A stretch of DNA of 64,000 nucleotides. Source: Qipengyuania_B sp965214525. Its GTDB lineage: Bacteria; Pseudomonadota; Alphaproteobacteria; Sphingomonadales; Sphingomonadaceae. Under the pieces are notes generated by a model. It was not told the origin of the DNA. It worked only from the letters and a program-made list of their open reading frames with translations, and did not search any database. Below are positions 34,437 to 42,863 of this stretch, in pieces (within the stretch, counting starts at the first letter, position 1; each line of letters opens with the position of its first letter). The translations under genes were made by a program, and so were the position numbers. The stretch spans positions 930,001-994,000 of the forward strand of contig OZ243959.1 of the NCBI GenBank assembly GCA_965214525.1, written 5' to 3'.

Positions 34437-35801
34437 TCAGGTATGCAGATCGTATTGCCGCATGAGATCGTAAAGGGTTGGGCGACTGATCCCCAGGGTC
34501 TTTGCCGCTTCGGAGATGTTGCCATCGGTGCGGGCGAACACCTTGCGAATGATGTGGCGATCCACCTCCTCCCTCGCAGCCTTGAGGCTCAACGGATCGG
34601 GGGATGCAGCAGTGTCCGTCATGTCGAGATCTTCGGTTGTGATCTGACGCCCCTCGGCCATGATCACCGCCCGCCTGATCCTGTTTTCCAATTCGCGCAC
34701 ATTGCCGGGCCAACGCCAACCATCGAGCGTGACCAGGGCATCTGCGGTGAAGCCTGTGATCCGGGGGTTCATCTCGGCTGAAAAACGAACAAGAAACGCC
34801 TTGGCCAAGAGTATCGTGTCTCCGGTCCGGTCGGCCAAAGGCGGGATGCGTACCGCGATCTCGGCCAATCGATAGAACAGGTCGTCGCGGAAACGACCAT
34901 CACCGACCATCGCATCAATGTTGTGGTGGGTCGCGCAAACGATGCGGGTATCGATGGCGAGCGTCTGCCGTCCGCCCTCCTGCTCGATTATACGTTCCTG
35001 CAGGAACCGCAGCAGTTTGGCTTGCAACGCGAGCGACATGTCACCGATCTCGTCCAAGAACAGCGTGCCCCCGTCAGCCTGCTCGATCCGTCCCGCAGTG
35101 CTTCCGCCTGTATTGGTACCGGCCCCCTCCCCCAAACCGAACAACTCGCTTTCCAGCAGCGTTTCGGGGATGGCAGCACAGTTGATCGCGACGAATGGCC
35201 GGGATGCCCGGTCGCTTTGTTCGTGCAGCCCGCGTGCCAGCAATTCCTTGCCCGTCCCGCTTGCCCCCAGCAGCATCACCGACGCGCCCGTATTGGCAAC
35301 CCGTTCTATGGTTCGGGCGACCTTCATCATTTCAGGAGCCGCCGTGATGATGCGCCCCAGAACCTGACTGCTTTGCGTTACCTGCAACGCCAGTTTGCGG
35401 TTCTCCTCTTCCAACCGGTGCAACGCGAAAGCCCGCTCGAGGATCAGCTTCAATTCGTCGATATCGATCGGTTTGCGATAGAAGTCATAGGCGCCGAGCC
35501 GGATCGCCGTTTGCGCGCTTTCGTGCAGTTCGTGGCCCGATGCGACGACCACCTTGGTTTGCGGCGCCAGTTGCATGATCGCTTCGAGCACTGCGAACCC
35601 CTCACTCGTTCCGTCGGGATCGGGCGGGAGCCCAAGATCGAGCGTTACAACTGCCGGACGCTCCGCCCGCAAGGCATCGACCGCCGCCTGCCGAGTTCCG
35701 ACGATCGTAACCGCCCAATCGTCATACGCCCATTTCAACTGCGCCTGCAGGCCGATATCGTCCTCGACGATCAGCAACTTGCGCACGGCCTTCTTCGTCA
35801 T
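34437..35801 (-). CDS. prsR: PEP-CTERM-box response regulator PrsR, with altered GAFTGA loop
   Basis: 454 residues: receiver domain with phosphorylated D55 (TLDLGLPPDPDG) and Lys in RKPIDIDE; AAA+ domain with Walker A GASGTGKE (179-186), Walker B TLFLDE (246-251) and WPGNVREL; C-terminal Fis-type helix-turn-helix (EAAKTLGISRPTLYDLM). Partner of PrsK in control of exopolysaccharide and PEP-CTERM/XrtA genes. The sigma-54 contact loop, GAFTGA in nearly all enhancer-binding proteins, reads GAGTNT (226-231), so the invariant Phe is missing. Walker A and B, sensor and DNA-binding elements all look intact. It overlaps prsK by four bases. Confidence 0.9.
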   Translation of the reverse strand: MTKKAVRKLLIVEDDIGLQAQLKWAYDDWAVTIVGTRQAAVDALRAERPAVVTLDLGLPPDPDGTSEGFAVLEAIMQLAPQTKVVVASGHELHESAQTAIRLGAYDFYRKPIDIDELKLILERAFALHRLEEENRKLALQVTQSSQVLGRIITAAPEMMKVARTIERVANTGASVMLLGASGTGKELLARGLHEQSDRASRPFVAINCAAIPETLLESELFGLGEGAGTNTGGSTAGRIEQADGGTLFLDEIGDMSLALQAKLLRFLQERIIEQEGGRQTLAIDTRIVCATHHNIDAMVGDGRFRDDLFYRLAEIAVRIPPLADRTGDTILLAKAFLVRFSAEMNPRITGFTADALVTLDGWRWPGNVRELENRIRRAVIMAEGRQITTEDLDMTDTAASPDPLSLKAAREEVDRHIIRKVFARTDGNISEAAKTLGISRPTLYDLMRQYDLHT

Positions 35802-37909
35802 GCCGCCACCGCCTGTTGCAAGGGTGCGTCATGCGATACCAAGGCGAGCAAGGGAAGCCGGATGGTAAGTCGCGACCCTAGGCCGGGCGCGGATTTTACA
35901 TCGAGGGTCCCACCCATTGAACGAATGCCTTCGCGCGCCTCGAAAGCACCGATGCCGAACCCGCCCTGCTTTGTCGACACGAACGGCCGGAACAGACCAT
36001 CGCGAATGAATTGCGGGCTCATCCCTTCGCCATTGTCGATGATCTCTATCACCGCTTCGCGCTCCCCGCATCGCAGATCGATGGTTGCCCGGGTCAGTTC
36101 CCCGCCGCTCTCCAAAGCATTGTGCACAAGATGCATGACGGCCTGGATGAAGCGCTCGACATCTATGCGCGCGCTGCCTCGCGATTGCACCAGCAGGTCG
36201 ATGCGCGCCCGCTCAGGATGGTTCGCAATCGCAGCTTCGAGGCATTGCGCCAGATCACACGATGTCAGCTGGGGTGCCGGCGTGCCCCCATATCGACCGA
36301 GGCGCGACAACAGGGCATTCAAGCGCCGCACGCTGTTTTGCAAGGTCGTCATCATGTCCGCTTGAAAGTCGGGGTCCGACCCATGGCGTTGAGCGTTGCG
36401 CACCAGCAACGCCATCTGGCTCGAGAGGTTCTTGATGTCGTGCATGGCGAAAGCCATACGCCGATTGAAGTCGTCGAATTGCGCCGTTTCCCGCAAGGAT
36501 TGGTGTGCCGCGTGTTCCGCAAGATAGCTTGCCAATTGCCGCCCGGCGACCTTCAGCAGTTCCCGATCTTCCCAATCTAGCCGGCGGGGGATCGGCGGCG
36601 GGGCAAGGATAGCCATGCCAATGACCCGATCGAAATGTTTAAGCGGCACGATGGTCCAGGCATCCATGCTGGTCAACGTCGATGCCAGCGATCTCGCCGT
36701 ATCGTTTGCGACGATTTCAGGCCCGCAATTGCTTGTCAGGTCAAGGACATCGCCTTTGAAGAGCGATTTCGGAAACTCCTCGATCGCCAGCGATGCGGGC
36801 AATTCGCGGCCGCCCACAAAATTGTGTCGCGCCGTTAAAGCCATGTCCCCTGAACCATCGGTCAGGTAGAGCGCGCCCCCAATGCTTTCCGTCATATTGG
36901 CAAGAGCGAGTATGGCCCGTTCGTAAAGATCGCGACGGTCCCGCTTGGTTTCTGACAGCGTGTCGACGAAACGCAACCATTCCGAACGGTAATCGTAGCG
37001 GTGCCGGAACAGGTGTCTGACCGTCAGCTCGTTCAACCACGCCCGGACCCGCTTCGACGGAATGCTGAACGCCACCAAGACACTGGCTGCCACAAGCGCG
37101 CCGACCTGCACCAGCCGCCGGCTATCGCCCGACCAGTGATCGATCGACAATGCTATGAGCAGCATCATCAGGAGGTACGCTGCGATCAGGATCACGGATA
37201 CCGATCGTTGGACCAGTTTGCGCGCTGGCCGGAACTCGGCCGTTCGATGGCTTTGCGCAAAGCTGATGGCGACCGGCACGCAGATAATCGATGCGACAAT
37301 CGCGCGCAGGACGATCATCGCGGCGGACTGTTGGTGGGTCAGGAAAACGATGGTCTGATAATTCAACTCGGTAGCCCACAGCACGAACAGTGCAGATACG
37401 GGCCAGCGCAGCACCTGTCGCGCGGTGTCACCGGCCCCTCCGAACAGGTCGTGCACGACGATCAGCGAACCTATCAAGAAGAGCATTTGCAAAAGCGGTT
37501 GGATATTGCGGATCATCGCCGTTTGGCCATCACCTGGATCGACATACGCCGACAGCAGGATCACCCCGAGACTGGCACACTGCACCACGCAAAGAACGAT
37601 TAGCAATCGTCTGACCGCGGGGGTTTGGTCCCGTCCGTCAATTGCGAAGCATTGGAATACAAACCAGGTCCAGCCGACATTGCGCACGGCCTCAGACGCC
37701 ATGGCGATCGGCGTTGCCGATCCCCCCGCAGCGGCCGTAATGCACCATATCGAAGTCAGCGTTATCGCAAGGATTGCCGGCTTGTGCTCATCTCGTCGAT
37801 CGCCGCGAGCGGCCTTGGTAAGACGAAAAGCCACCAATGCGTTAACGATAGCGGCAACAAGGAACGCGGCATGGATCACGACAAGCACCGGGGTTGCCGC
37901 CGTGAGCAA
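35798..37909 (-). CDS. prsK: XrtA/PEP-CTERM system histidine kinase PrsK
   Basis: 703 residues. About eight N-terminal membrane helices (first 280 residues), then a GAF-like domain (YERAILALANMTESIGGALYL...). The kinase core carries the H-box FAMHDIKNLSSQMALL, the N-box VMHLVHNALESGG and G-boxes IIDNGEGM and GFGIGAFEAREGIRSMGG. This is the architecture of PrsK, which pairs with PrsR and sits near XrtA-type exosortase systems; no exosortase gene is in this window. The start is TTG 37909, and other in-frame starts cannot be excluded. The 204-base gap upstream shows nothing I recognise. Confidence 0.9.
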   Translation of the reverse strand: MLTAATPVLVVIHAAFLVAAIVNALVAFRLTKAARGDRRDEHKPAILAITLTSIWCITAAAGGSATPIAMASEAVRNVGWTWFVFQCFAIDGRDQTPAVRRLLIVLCVVQCASLGVILLSAYVDPGDGQTAMIRNIQPLLQMLFLIGSLIVVHDLFGGAGDTARQVLRWPVSALFVLWATELNYQTIVFLTHQQSAAMIVLRAIVASIICVPVAISFAQSHRTAEFRPARKLVQRSVSVILIAAYLLMMLLIALSIDHWSGDSRRLVQVGALVAASVLVAFSIPSKRVRAWLNELTVRHLFRHRYDYRSEWLRFVDTLSETKRDRRDLYERAILALANMTESIGGALYLTDGSGDMALTARHNFVGGRELPASLAIEEFPKSLFKGDVLDLTSNCGPEIVANDTARSLASTLTSMDAWTIVPLKHFDRVIGMAILAPPPIPRRLDWEDRELLKVAGRQLASYLAEHAAHQSLRETAQFDDFNRRMAFAMHDIKNLSSQMALLVRNAQRHGSDPDFQADMMTTLQNSVRRLNALLSRLGRYGGTPAPQLTSCDLAQCLEAAIANHPERARIDLLVQSRGSARIDVERFIQAVMHLVHNALESGGELTRATIDLRCGEREAVIEIIDNGEGMSPQFIRDGLFRPFVSTKQGGFGIGAFEAREGIRSMGGTLDVKSAPGLGSRLTIRLPLLALVSHDAPLQQAVAA

Positions 37910-38113
37910 AGAAGCGTGTTCGCCAACGCCCCGCGTCGCCGCGCCTGCCCGATCTGGGCTGTCCGATGACCGACAAACCGGTGCGCCAGTGACTCCATAA
38001 CCCGGTCTTTACCAAGCCAAAGGTCAACAAAACGTCGACAATTGCATGATATTTGCCTGGGCGTCGCCCAGTTTGGGTGATGCTGGCGTTTGCTCACGCC
38101 CTAACGGTTCGGG

Positions 38114-39433
38114 TTATCCCCGCCCTTCGTAGGGAAGGGCGCGCTGATGACAGTTCTCTCGGGGACATCGTCGACACCCCAAGCCGGAAGGAAGCGCCTG
38201 ATGCTTGCGCAGGGGAGTCCCGCGCATTTGCGCAAGTTCGGCAGCAAATTTCGTCTGCAATCCCAGGAGATACGCAAATTGCGACCCCGGTTGATCGTCC
38301 GCTTCTGTCAAAGCGGATAGAAACGTCCACTCGGCCGGGCTATGCGACAGGATCGCGACCTGCTGCATATGAACCGTACCAGCGTGCGAGAACACATCAT
38401 GAACAGTCCATAAAGGGCAAGCGACATCGCTACGCGTTATCGCGGTTTCGCTGGCACCTCTCAAGGCCTTGGATATCTGACCGGCCCGGTCGATCCGCAA
38501 ACAGAAGAACGGCAGGCCGCGCTCCCCTACTCGCTGCAATGTGGTCAGCCGGAAAGCCAGTTGTGCAAAGCTCACATTGAACCGCCGTTGCAACAACGGC
38601 AGATCGTAGCCGGTTGCCTGGCAGGCGCGCAGGAACCGCCGGTATGGTAGCACCAGCGCGACCGCGAAATATGTGTACAAATGCTGCTCGAACATCGAGC
38701 GCGCCGAGGAATCCGGCAGGTCTGCGCCCTGCACCAATGCGTCGATCTGGGGCCGCTCCTCCAGATTGCATAGCTGCATGGCCAACTCCATCTGGCGGGC
38801 TGCGGGTGATAGCATCTCGGATATTTGCACCTGCCTCGAATGTAGATCGAGCATGGAACATGCGCCCGCAAGAACGTCTGCGGGCAGGATACGGGTGGCC
38901 AATTGATGGCGTTCGCGAAGCCGATCGGTCAGCGCGGCGATCATATCTCCGCGGGATAGACGCAAATCGTCCGCGAGGTTCTCCGCCGTCAGATCCAGAT
39001 CGGCGAAATGATTTCGCCATCGCTCGATCACATCGTGGCAGGCGCTTCCCAGGTCACTGGGCGAGCGGACCGATGGTGACGAATTGTCGTAAAGGCGGGC
39101 CATGGCCGTAGCCATTTGCGGATGCGCCATATAAAATTCTGCGATCTGATCGCGGTCGATGTTAAGGCCAGCGAACTGCTCGTCGGACAAACGTCCGGCA
39201 AGCCCGTCGATACCTCCGATCGCCGTATCAGCCTGCAGCGTCTTGGGATCGAAATCGAACTCGGACACCAGGCGCATGATCACCCGGGCGCTCAACGCTC
39301 GCCGGTTGCGCTCTATGAGGTTAAGATAACTTGCCGAGATACCCAGCTGCCCCGCCATGGCAGCTTGAGTCAAACCAGCCTGTCGGCGCAACTGCCTCAC
39401 CGCCGGGCCCCCATATATCGTATCGTTCGCCAT
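38114..39433 (-). CDS. XRE-family regulator of the RamB/ScfR type
   Basis: 439 residues. An N-terminal helix-turn-helix (QLRRQAGLTQAAMAGQLGIS ASYLNLIER) is followed by a DUF2083/short-chain-fatty-acyl-regulator domain, with RFNVSFAQLAFRLTTLQR in the IrrE-like segment, and a Cys-rich end (GLGCRRCPRENCHQRALP). RamB and its relatives control acetate and propionate metabolism, including isocitrate lyase. Here it sits back to back with aceA, separated by 161 bases containing a palindrome, so it very probably controls aceA and itself. Confidence 0.88.
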   Translation of the reverse strand: MANDTIYGGPAVRQLRRQAGLTQAAMAGQLGISASYLNLIERNRRALSARVIMRLVSEFDFDPKTLQADTAIGGIDGLAGRLSDEQFAGLNIDRDQIAEFYMAHPQMATAMARLYDNSSPSVRSPSDLGSACHDVIERWRNHFADLDLTAENLADDLRLSRGDMIAALTDRLRERHQLATRILPADVLAGACSMLDLHSRQVQISEMLSPAARQMELAMQLCNLEERPQIDALVQGADLPDSSARSMFEQHLYTYFAVALVLPYRRFLRACQATGYDLPLLQRRFNVSFAQLAFRLTTLQRVGERGLPFFCLRIDRAGQISKALRGASETAITRSDVACPLWTVHDVFSHAGTVHMQQVAILSHSPAEWTFLSALTEADDQPGSQFAYLLGLQTKFAAELAQMRGTPLRKHQALPSGLGCRRCPRENCHQRALPYEGRG

Positions 39434-39444
39434 CTTTCAGGCTT

Positions 39445-39462
39445 TTGTATGTTTGTTTACAA
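39445..39462. promoter_or_regulatory. Candidate operator between the ScfR-type regulator and aceA
   Basis: TTGTA-TGTTTGTT-TACAA is a perfect inverted repeat with five-base arms and an AT-rich eight-base spacer. It begins twelve bases before the regulator start and lies 132 bases before aceA. Position and divergent layout suggest an autoregulatory site also used for aceA. Confidence 0.45.
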
Positions 39463-39594
39463 CTTATCAAGATAGGATAGGGTCGCGAGCAGATTACGAC
39501 AAGATAAAGCGTGTTTATTGTTACGTAAGGCACCGTCATGCGTTAGCAACACAGGCAAATCCGAACGTTTCGAACCTATCGAAGAGGCGACACC

Positions 39595-41193
39595 ATGACT
39601 TACCAGACAGCAATCGACCGACTGCAACCCCAGGTCAGTGAACAAGGCGCCGCCTGGAGCGCGATCTCGGCCGAAAGCGCCGCCAGGATGCAGGTGCAAA
39701 ACCGTTTCACTACAGGGCTCGATATCGCCCGATATACAGCAGGGATCATGCGCCGCGACATGGAGGCCTACGATCGCGATCCCGCGCAATACACTCAGTC
39801 TTTAGGCTGTTGGCACGGGTTCATCGCGCAACAGAAGATGATTGCTGTGAAAAAGCATTTCGGCACCACGGAGCGCCGTTATCTCTATCTATCGGGCTGG
39901 ATGGTCGCCGCCTTGCGTAGCGAGTTCGGCCCTCTGCCCGACCAGTCCATGCATGAGAAGACGAGCGTAGCCGATCTCATCGGAGAGATTTACACGTTCC
40001 TCAAGCAAGCCGATGCGCGTGAGCTTGGCGGTTTGTTCCGCGACCTCGACACCGCAACCGACAAGGGTGACGAAGTGGAGGCCAAGCGGATCGAGGTCGC
40101 GATCGATCAGCATCAGACGCATGTCGTTCCGATCATTGCCGATATCGATGCGGGCTTCGGGAATGCCGAGGCGACCTATCTCCTGGCGAAGAAGATGATC
40201 GAAGCGGGCGCCTGCGCCCTGCAGATCGAGAACCAGGTGTCCGATGAAAAGCAGTGCGGCCATCAGGATGGCAAGGTCACCGTGCCGCACGAGGATTTTC
40301 TTCAGAAAATCAGGGCAATACGCTATGCCTTTCTCGAACTTGGTGTGCCCGAAGGCGTCATCGTGGCGCGGACCGATTCGCTTGGCGCCGGCCTTACAAA
40401 GCAGATCGCCTATTCCAAAGAGGCAGGCGATCTGGGCGACCAATACAACAGCTTCCTGGATTGCGATGAAGTCGATCCTGCCAATATCGACCACGGCCAG
40501 GTCTTCATCAGCCGCGATGGCAAATTGATGCAGCCCAAGCGTCTTCCGTCCAATTTGTATCAGTTCCGTTCCGGGACCGGAGAGGATCGTTGTGTATTGG
40601 ACTGTGTCACGGCGCTGCAAAACGGCGCGGACCTCTTATGGATCGAGACGGAAAAGCCGCATATCGGCCAGATCGGCGCGATGGTGAACCGCATTCGCGA
40701 AGTCGTTCCCGATGCCAAGCTGGTCTATAACAATTCGCCCAGCTTCAATTGGACGCTGAACTTTCGCCAGCAGGTTTTCGATGCCTGGTCGAAGCAAGGA
40801 CAGGACGTCTCGCAATACGAGCGCGATCGGCTGATGAGTGTCGAATACGACGATACCGAGCTTGCGAAGGAGGCGGACGAGCGTATCCGGACATTCCAGG
40901 CCGATGCCGCGCGCCAAGCTGGCATCTTCCATCACCTGATCACCTTGCCGACCTATCATACCGCCGCGCTCAGTACCGATAACCTAGCGCGCGAGTATTT
41001 CGGCGATGCGGGTATGCTTGGCTATGTAAAGAACGTTCAACGCGAGGAAATCCGCCAGGGTATCGCTTGCGTGAAGCATCAGAACATGGCTGGTTCCGAT
41101 ATCGGCGATGACCATAAGGAATATTTCGCCGGTGAAGCGGCATTGAAAGCTGGTGGCGGACACAATACGATGAACCAGTTCGCCGCAGCGTGA
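39595..41193 (+). CDS. aceA: Isocitrate lyase
   Basis: First enzyme of the glyoxylate bypass; cleaves isocitrate to glyoxylate and succinate for growth on acetate or fatty acids. 532 residues, the longer ICL type. The catalytic Cys is in the KQCGHQDGKVTVP block (KKCGH in the enteric enzyme), and QIENQ and IVARTDSLGAG are typical. A ribosome-binding site AGAGG lies eight bases before the ATG. It diverges from a RamB/ScfR-type regulator and is followed by a small conserved-looking gene and a terminator. Confidence 0.96.
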   Translation: MTYQTAIDRLQPQVSEQGAAWSAISAESAARMQVQNRFTTGLDIARYTAGIMRRDMEAYDRDPAQYTQSLGCWHGFIAQQKMIAVKKHFGTTERRYLYLSGWMVAALRSEFGPLPDQSMHEKTSVADLIGEIYTFLKQADARELGGLFRDLDTATDKGDEVEAKRIEVAIDQHQTHVVPIIADIDAGFGNAEATYLLAKKMIEAGACALQIENQVSDEKQCGHQDGKVTVPHEDFLQKIRAIRYAFLELGVPEGVIVARTDSLGAGLTKQIAYSKEAGDLGDQYNSFLDCDEVDPANIDHGQVFISRDGKLMQPKRLPSNLYQFRSGTGEDRCVLDCVTALQNGADLLWIETEKPHIGQIGAMVNRIREVVPDAKLVYNNSPSFNWTLNFRQQVFDAWSKQGQDVSQYERDRLMSVEYDDTELAKEADERIRTFQADAARQAGIFHHLITLPTYHTAALSTDNLAREYFGDAGMLGYVKNVQREEIRQGIACVKHQNMAGSDIGDDHKEYFAGEAALKAGGGHNTMNQFAAA

Positions 41194-41225
41194 CGCTGGT
41201 CGGCTAGGGAAGGATTGCAAGCCTT

Positions 41226-41411
41226 ATGGAAGCCAGTAACGACACGCCAAAAGAGCCTGGTCGTGCGCGGGCGTTATTTTCAACTGCGGATTTTCGCCTG
41301 TTGCGCGCTGCGTTGACGAGCCATGCCAGGCAGACGGATGATCGTGACGAATTGGCGAGGATCAACGCATTGCATCATCGTCTCGGGAATTACGTACCGG
41401 ATGCGGAGTAA
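41226..41411 (+). CDS. Small hypothetical protein downstream of aceA
   Basis: 61 residues, acidic and basic mixed, without membrane helix or signal: FSTADFRLLRAALTSHARQTDDRDELARINALHHRLGNYV. The helical pattern suggests one long amphipathic helix. AAGGA lies 13 bases before the ATG, which is rather far. It is 32 bases after aceA and ends before the terminator, so it shares the aceA transcript. The family is not recognised. Confidence 0.6.
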   Translation: MEASNDTPKEPGRARALFSTADFRLLRAALTSHARQTDDRDELARINALHHRLGNYVPDAE

Positions 41412-41452
41412 CGGCGCGCCGCGATAGGCCATCACCGACCGGTTCGGGCATT

Positions 41453-41470
41453 TTCTCCTGGGGAGGAGAA
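41453..41470. repeat. Perfect hairpin TTCTCCT-GGGG-AGGAGAA
   Basis: Seven-base perfect arms with a G4 loop, lying immediately ahead of the strong terminator. No U-run follows, so it is not a terminator by itself. It may stabilise the 3' end of the aceA transcript, or the loop and purine-rich arm may sequester an anti-ribosome-binding sequence. No partner is known. Confidence 0.5.
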
Positions 41471-41473
41471 GCG

Positions 41474-41511
41474 CGCCGCCGGAGACCTTCGCGGGTCTCC
41501 GGCGGCGTTTT
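41474..41511. terminator. Strong rho-independent terminator after the aceA unit
   Basis: CGCCGCCGGAGACC pairs perfectly with GGTCTCCGGCGGCG (14 bases) around the loop TTCGCG, followed by TTTT. It ends the aceA-small protein transcript and lies only 11 bases from the stop of the convergent M20 gene. Confidence 0.93.
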
Positions 41512-41521
41512 GCGTATTCGG

Positions 41522-42844
41522 TCAGCCGCCGCTCTTGGGCATCAGGTCGAGCGCCGCGGTTGCCAGCGCTTCTGCTCCCGTCGCGATCACCCGCTCGGCG
41601 TCGGGCGCCCAGAAAGGGGAATGAAGGGACGGCAAGGCCGCATCCCCCTGTTGCGCCGCCTCCCATTCAGCTTGCGGCACGCCGCCGACCCAGAAAATCA
41701 GTGACTGCACATCGTCGGGCGCGGCGCGTTTGAACTGGCTGAAATCCTCGCCGCCCATGACGGATGGCACCTGCATCACCCGATCCTCGCCGAATTGCTT
41801 GCGGAATGTCGTCATGACCTTCTCGGTAAAGCCAGGGTCGTTGAAGGTTGAAGGGGTATAGGGGTCTTCGACCTCAACGAGCGGCATCAGCGCATCCGGT
41901 ATCCCGGCCGCGATCGCTTCACCGCGGGCGATGCGGGCGATCCCGTCGAGCAGCAGCTTGCGAGATTCATCGGAGTAGCTGCGCACGGTCAATTGCAATT
42001 TCGCTTGATCCGAGATGATGTTGTGCTTGGCCCCGGAGTGGAAACTTCCCACGGTGATGACGGCAGGCTCCAACGGGCTGGACTCCCGACTGACCAGAGT
42101 CTGCAGTTTCATGACGATCGCGCTTGCCAGAACGATCGGATCCTTCGCGGTATGGGGATAGGCGCCATGTCCGCCCACCCCCCTCACGGTTATGTCGACG
42201 CTATCTACGTTGGCGAGCGCAAAGCCCGGCGAATAAGCGATCATCCCTGCGGGAAATTGCGCGGCGTCATGGAAGGCCACCGCATAATCCGGCTTCGGAA
42301 AGCGCGTATAAAGACCATCTTCGAGCATGGCGAGCGCCCCAAGACCGATCTCCTCGGCAGGCTGAAGCACCATGACGAGCGTGCCCTGCCACTCGCCCTT
42401 TCGCTCGGCCAGCAATTGCGCCGCGCCGATGAATGCCGCCATGTGCGTATCATGGCCGCACGCATGCATGACGCCGGTTTCAACCCCCGAAGTCGGTGTC
42501 GCTGTCACCTGGGACGCGAATGGCAGCCCCGTCTGTTCGATCACCGGTAGCCCATCCATATCGGCGCGCAGCAGCACGGTCGGCCCGGCTCCGTTTTGCA
42601 TGACCGATACGACCCCCGTCTTGCCGACACCCTCGGTAACCTCAAACCCAAGGGCACGCATCCGCTTGGCTAGCTTGGCGGCCGTCTCGACTTCCTCGAA
42701 GCTCAGTTCAGGATGCGCGTGCAGATCGCGGTAAAGCTCCATCAGACCCGGTAGATCGCTCTGCACATCGGTGCGCAGATCCTGCGCGGCGACCGGCGTT
42801 GCCAAAGCCAGGGTCGCTCCGGCCAACAGGGTGGATCTAAACAT
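41522..42844 (-). CDS. M20-family amidohydrolase (secreted, hippurate-hydrolase type)
   Basis: 440 residues with a Sec signal peptide (LLAGATLALATPVAAQ). The di-metal amidohydrolase motifs are LRADMDGLPV, HACGHDTHMA, and QPAEEIGLGA with the general-base Glu; a late GGEDFS closes the active site. Related enzymes cleave N-acyl amino acids such as hippurate or N-acetyl-amino acids. The chosen ATG has AAAGGA seven bases upstream. It follows the SLC13 transporter on the same strand after 19 bases, so the two are probably co-transcribed, pairing a periplasmic hydrolase with an organic-anion carrier. Confidence 0.9.
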   Translation of the reverse strand: MFRSTLLAGATLALATPVAAQDLRTDVQSDLPGLMELYRDLHAHPELSFEEVETAAKLAKRMRALGFEVTEGVGKTGVVSVMQNGAGPTVLLRADMDGLPVIEQTGLPFASQVTATPTSGVETGVMHACGHDTHMAAFIGAAQLLAERKGEWQGTLVMVLQPAEEIGLGALAMLEDGLYTRFPKPDYAVAFHDAAQFPAGMIAYSPGFALANVDSVDITVRGVGGHGAYPHTAKDPIVLASAIVMKLQTLVSRESSPLEPAVITVGSFHSGAKHNIISDQAKLQLTVRSYSDESRKLLLDGIARIARGEAIAAGIPDALMPLVEVEDPYTPSTFNDPGFTEKVMTTFRKQFGEDRVMQVPSVMGGEDFSQFKRAAPDDVQSLIFWVGGVPQAEWEAAQQGDAALPSLHSPFWAPDAERVIATGAEALATAALDLMPKSGG

Positions 42845-42863
42845 CGTTATTCCTTTCAGAAGG

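Noticed and set aside
34923..36365. 480-codon plus-strand frame across prsR and prsK
   Set aside because: Spans the overlap of two real genes on the other strand; low-complexity, Arg-rich product.
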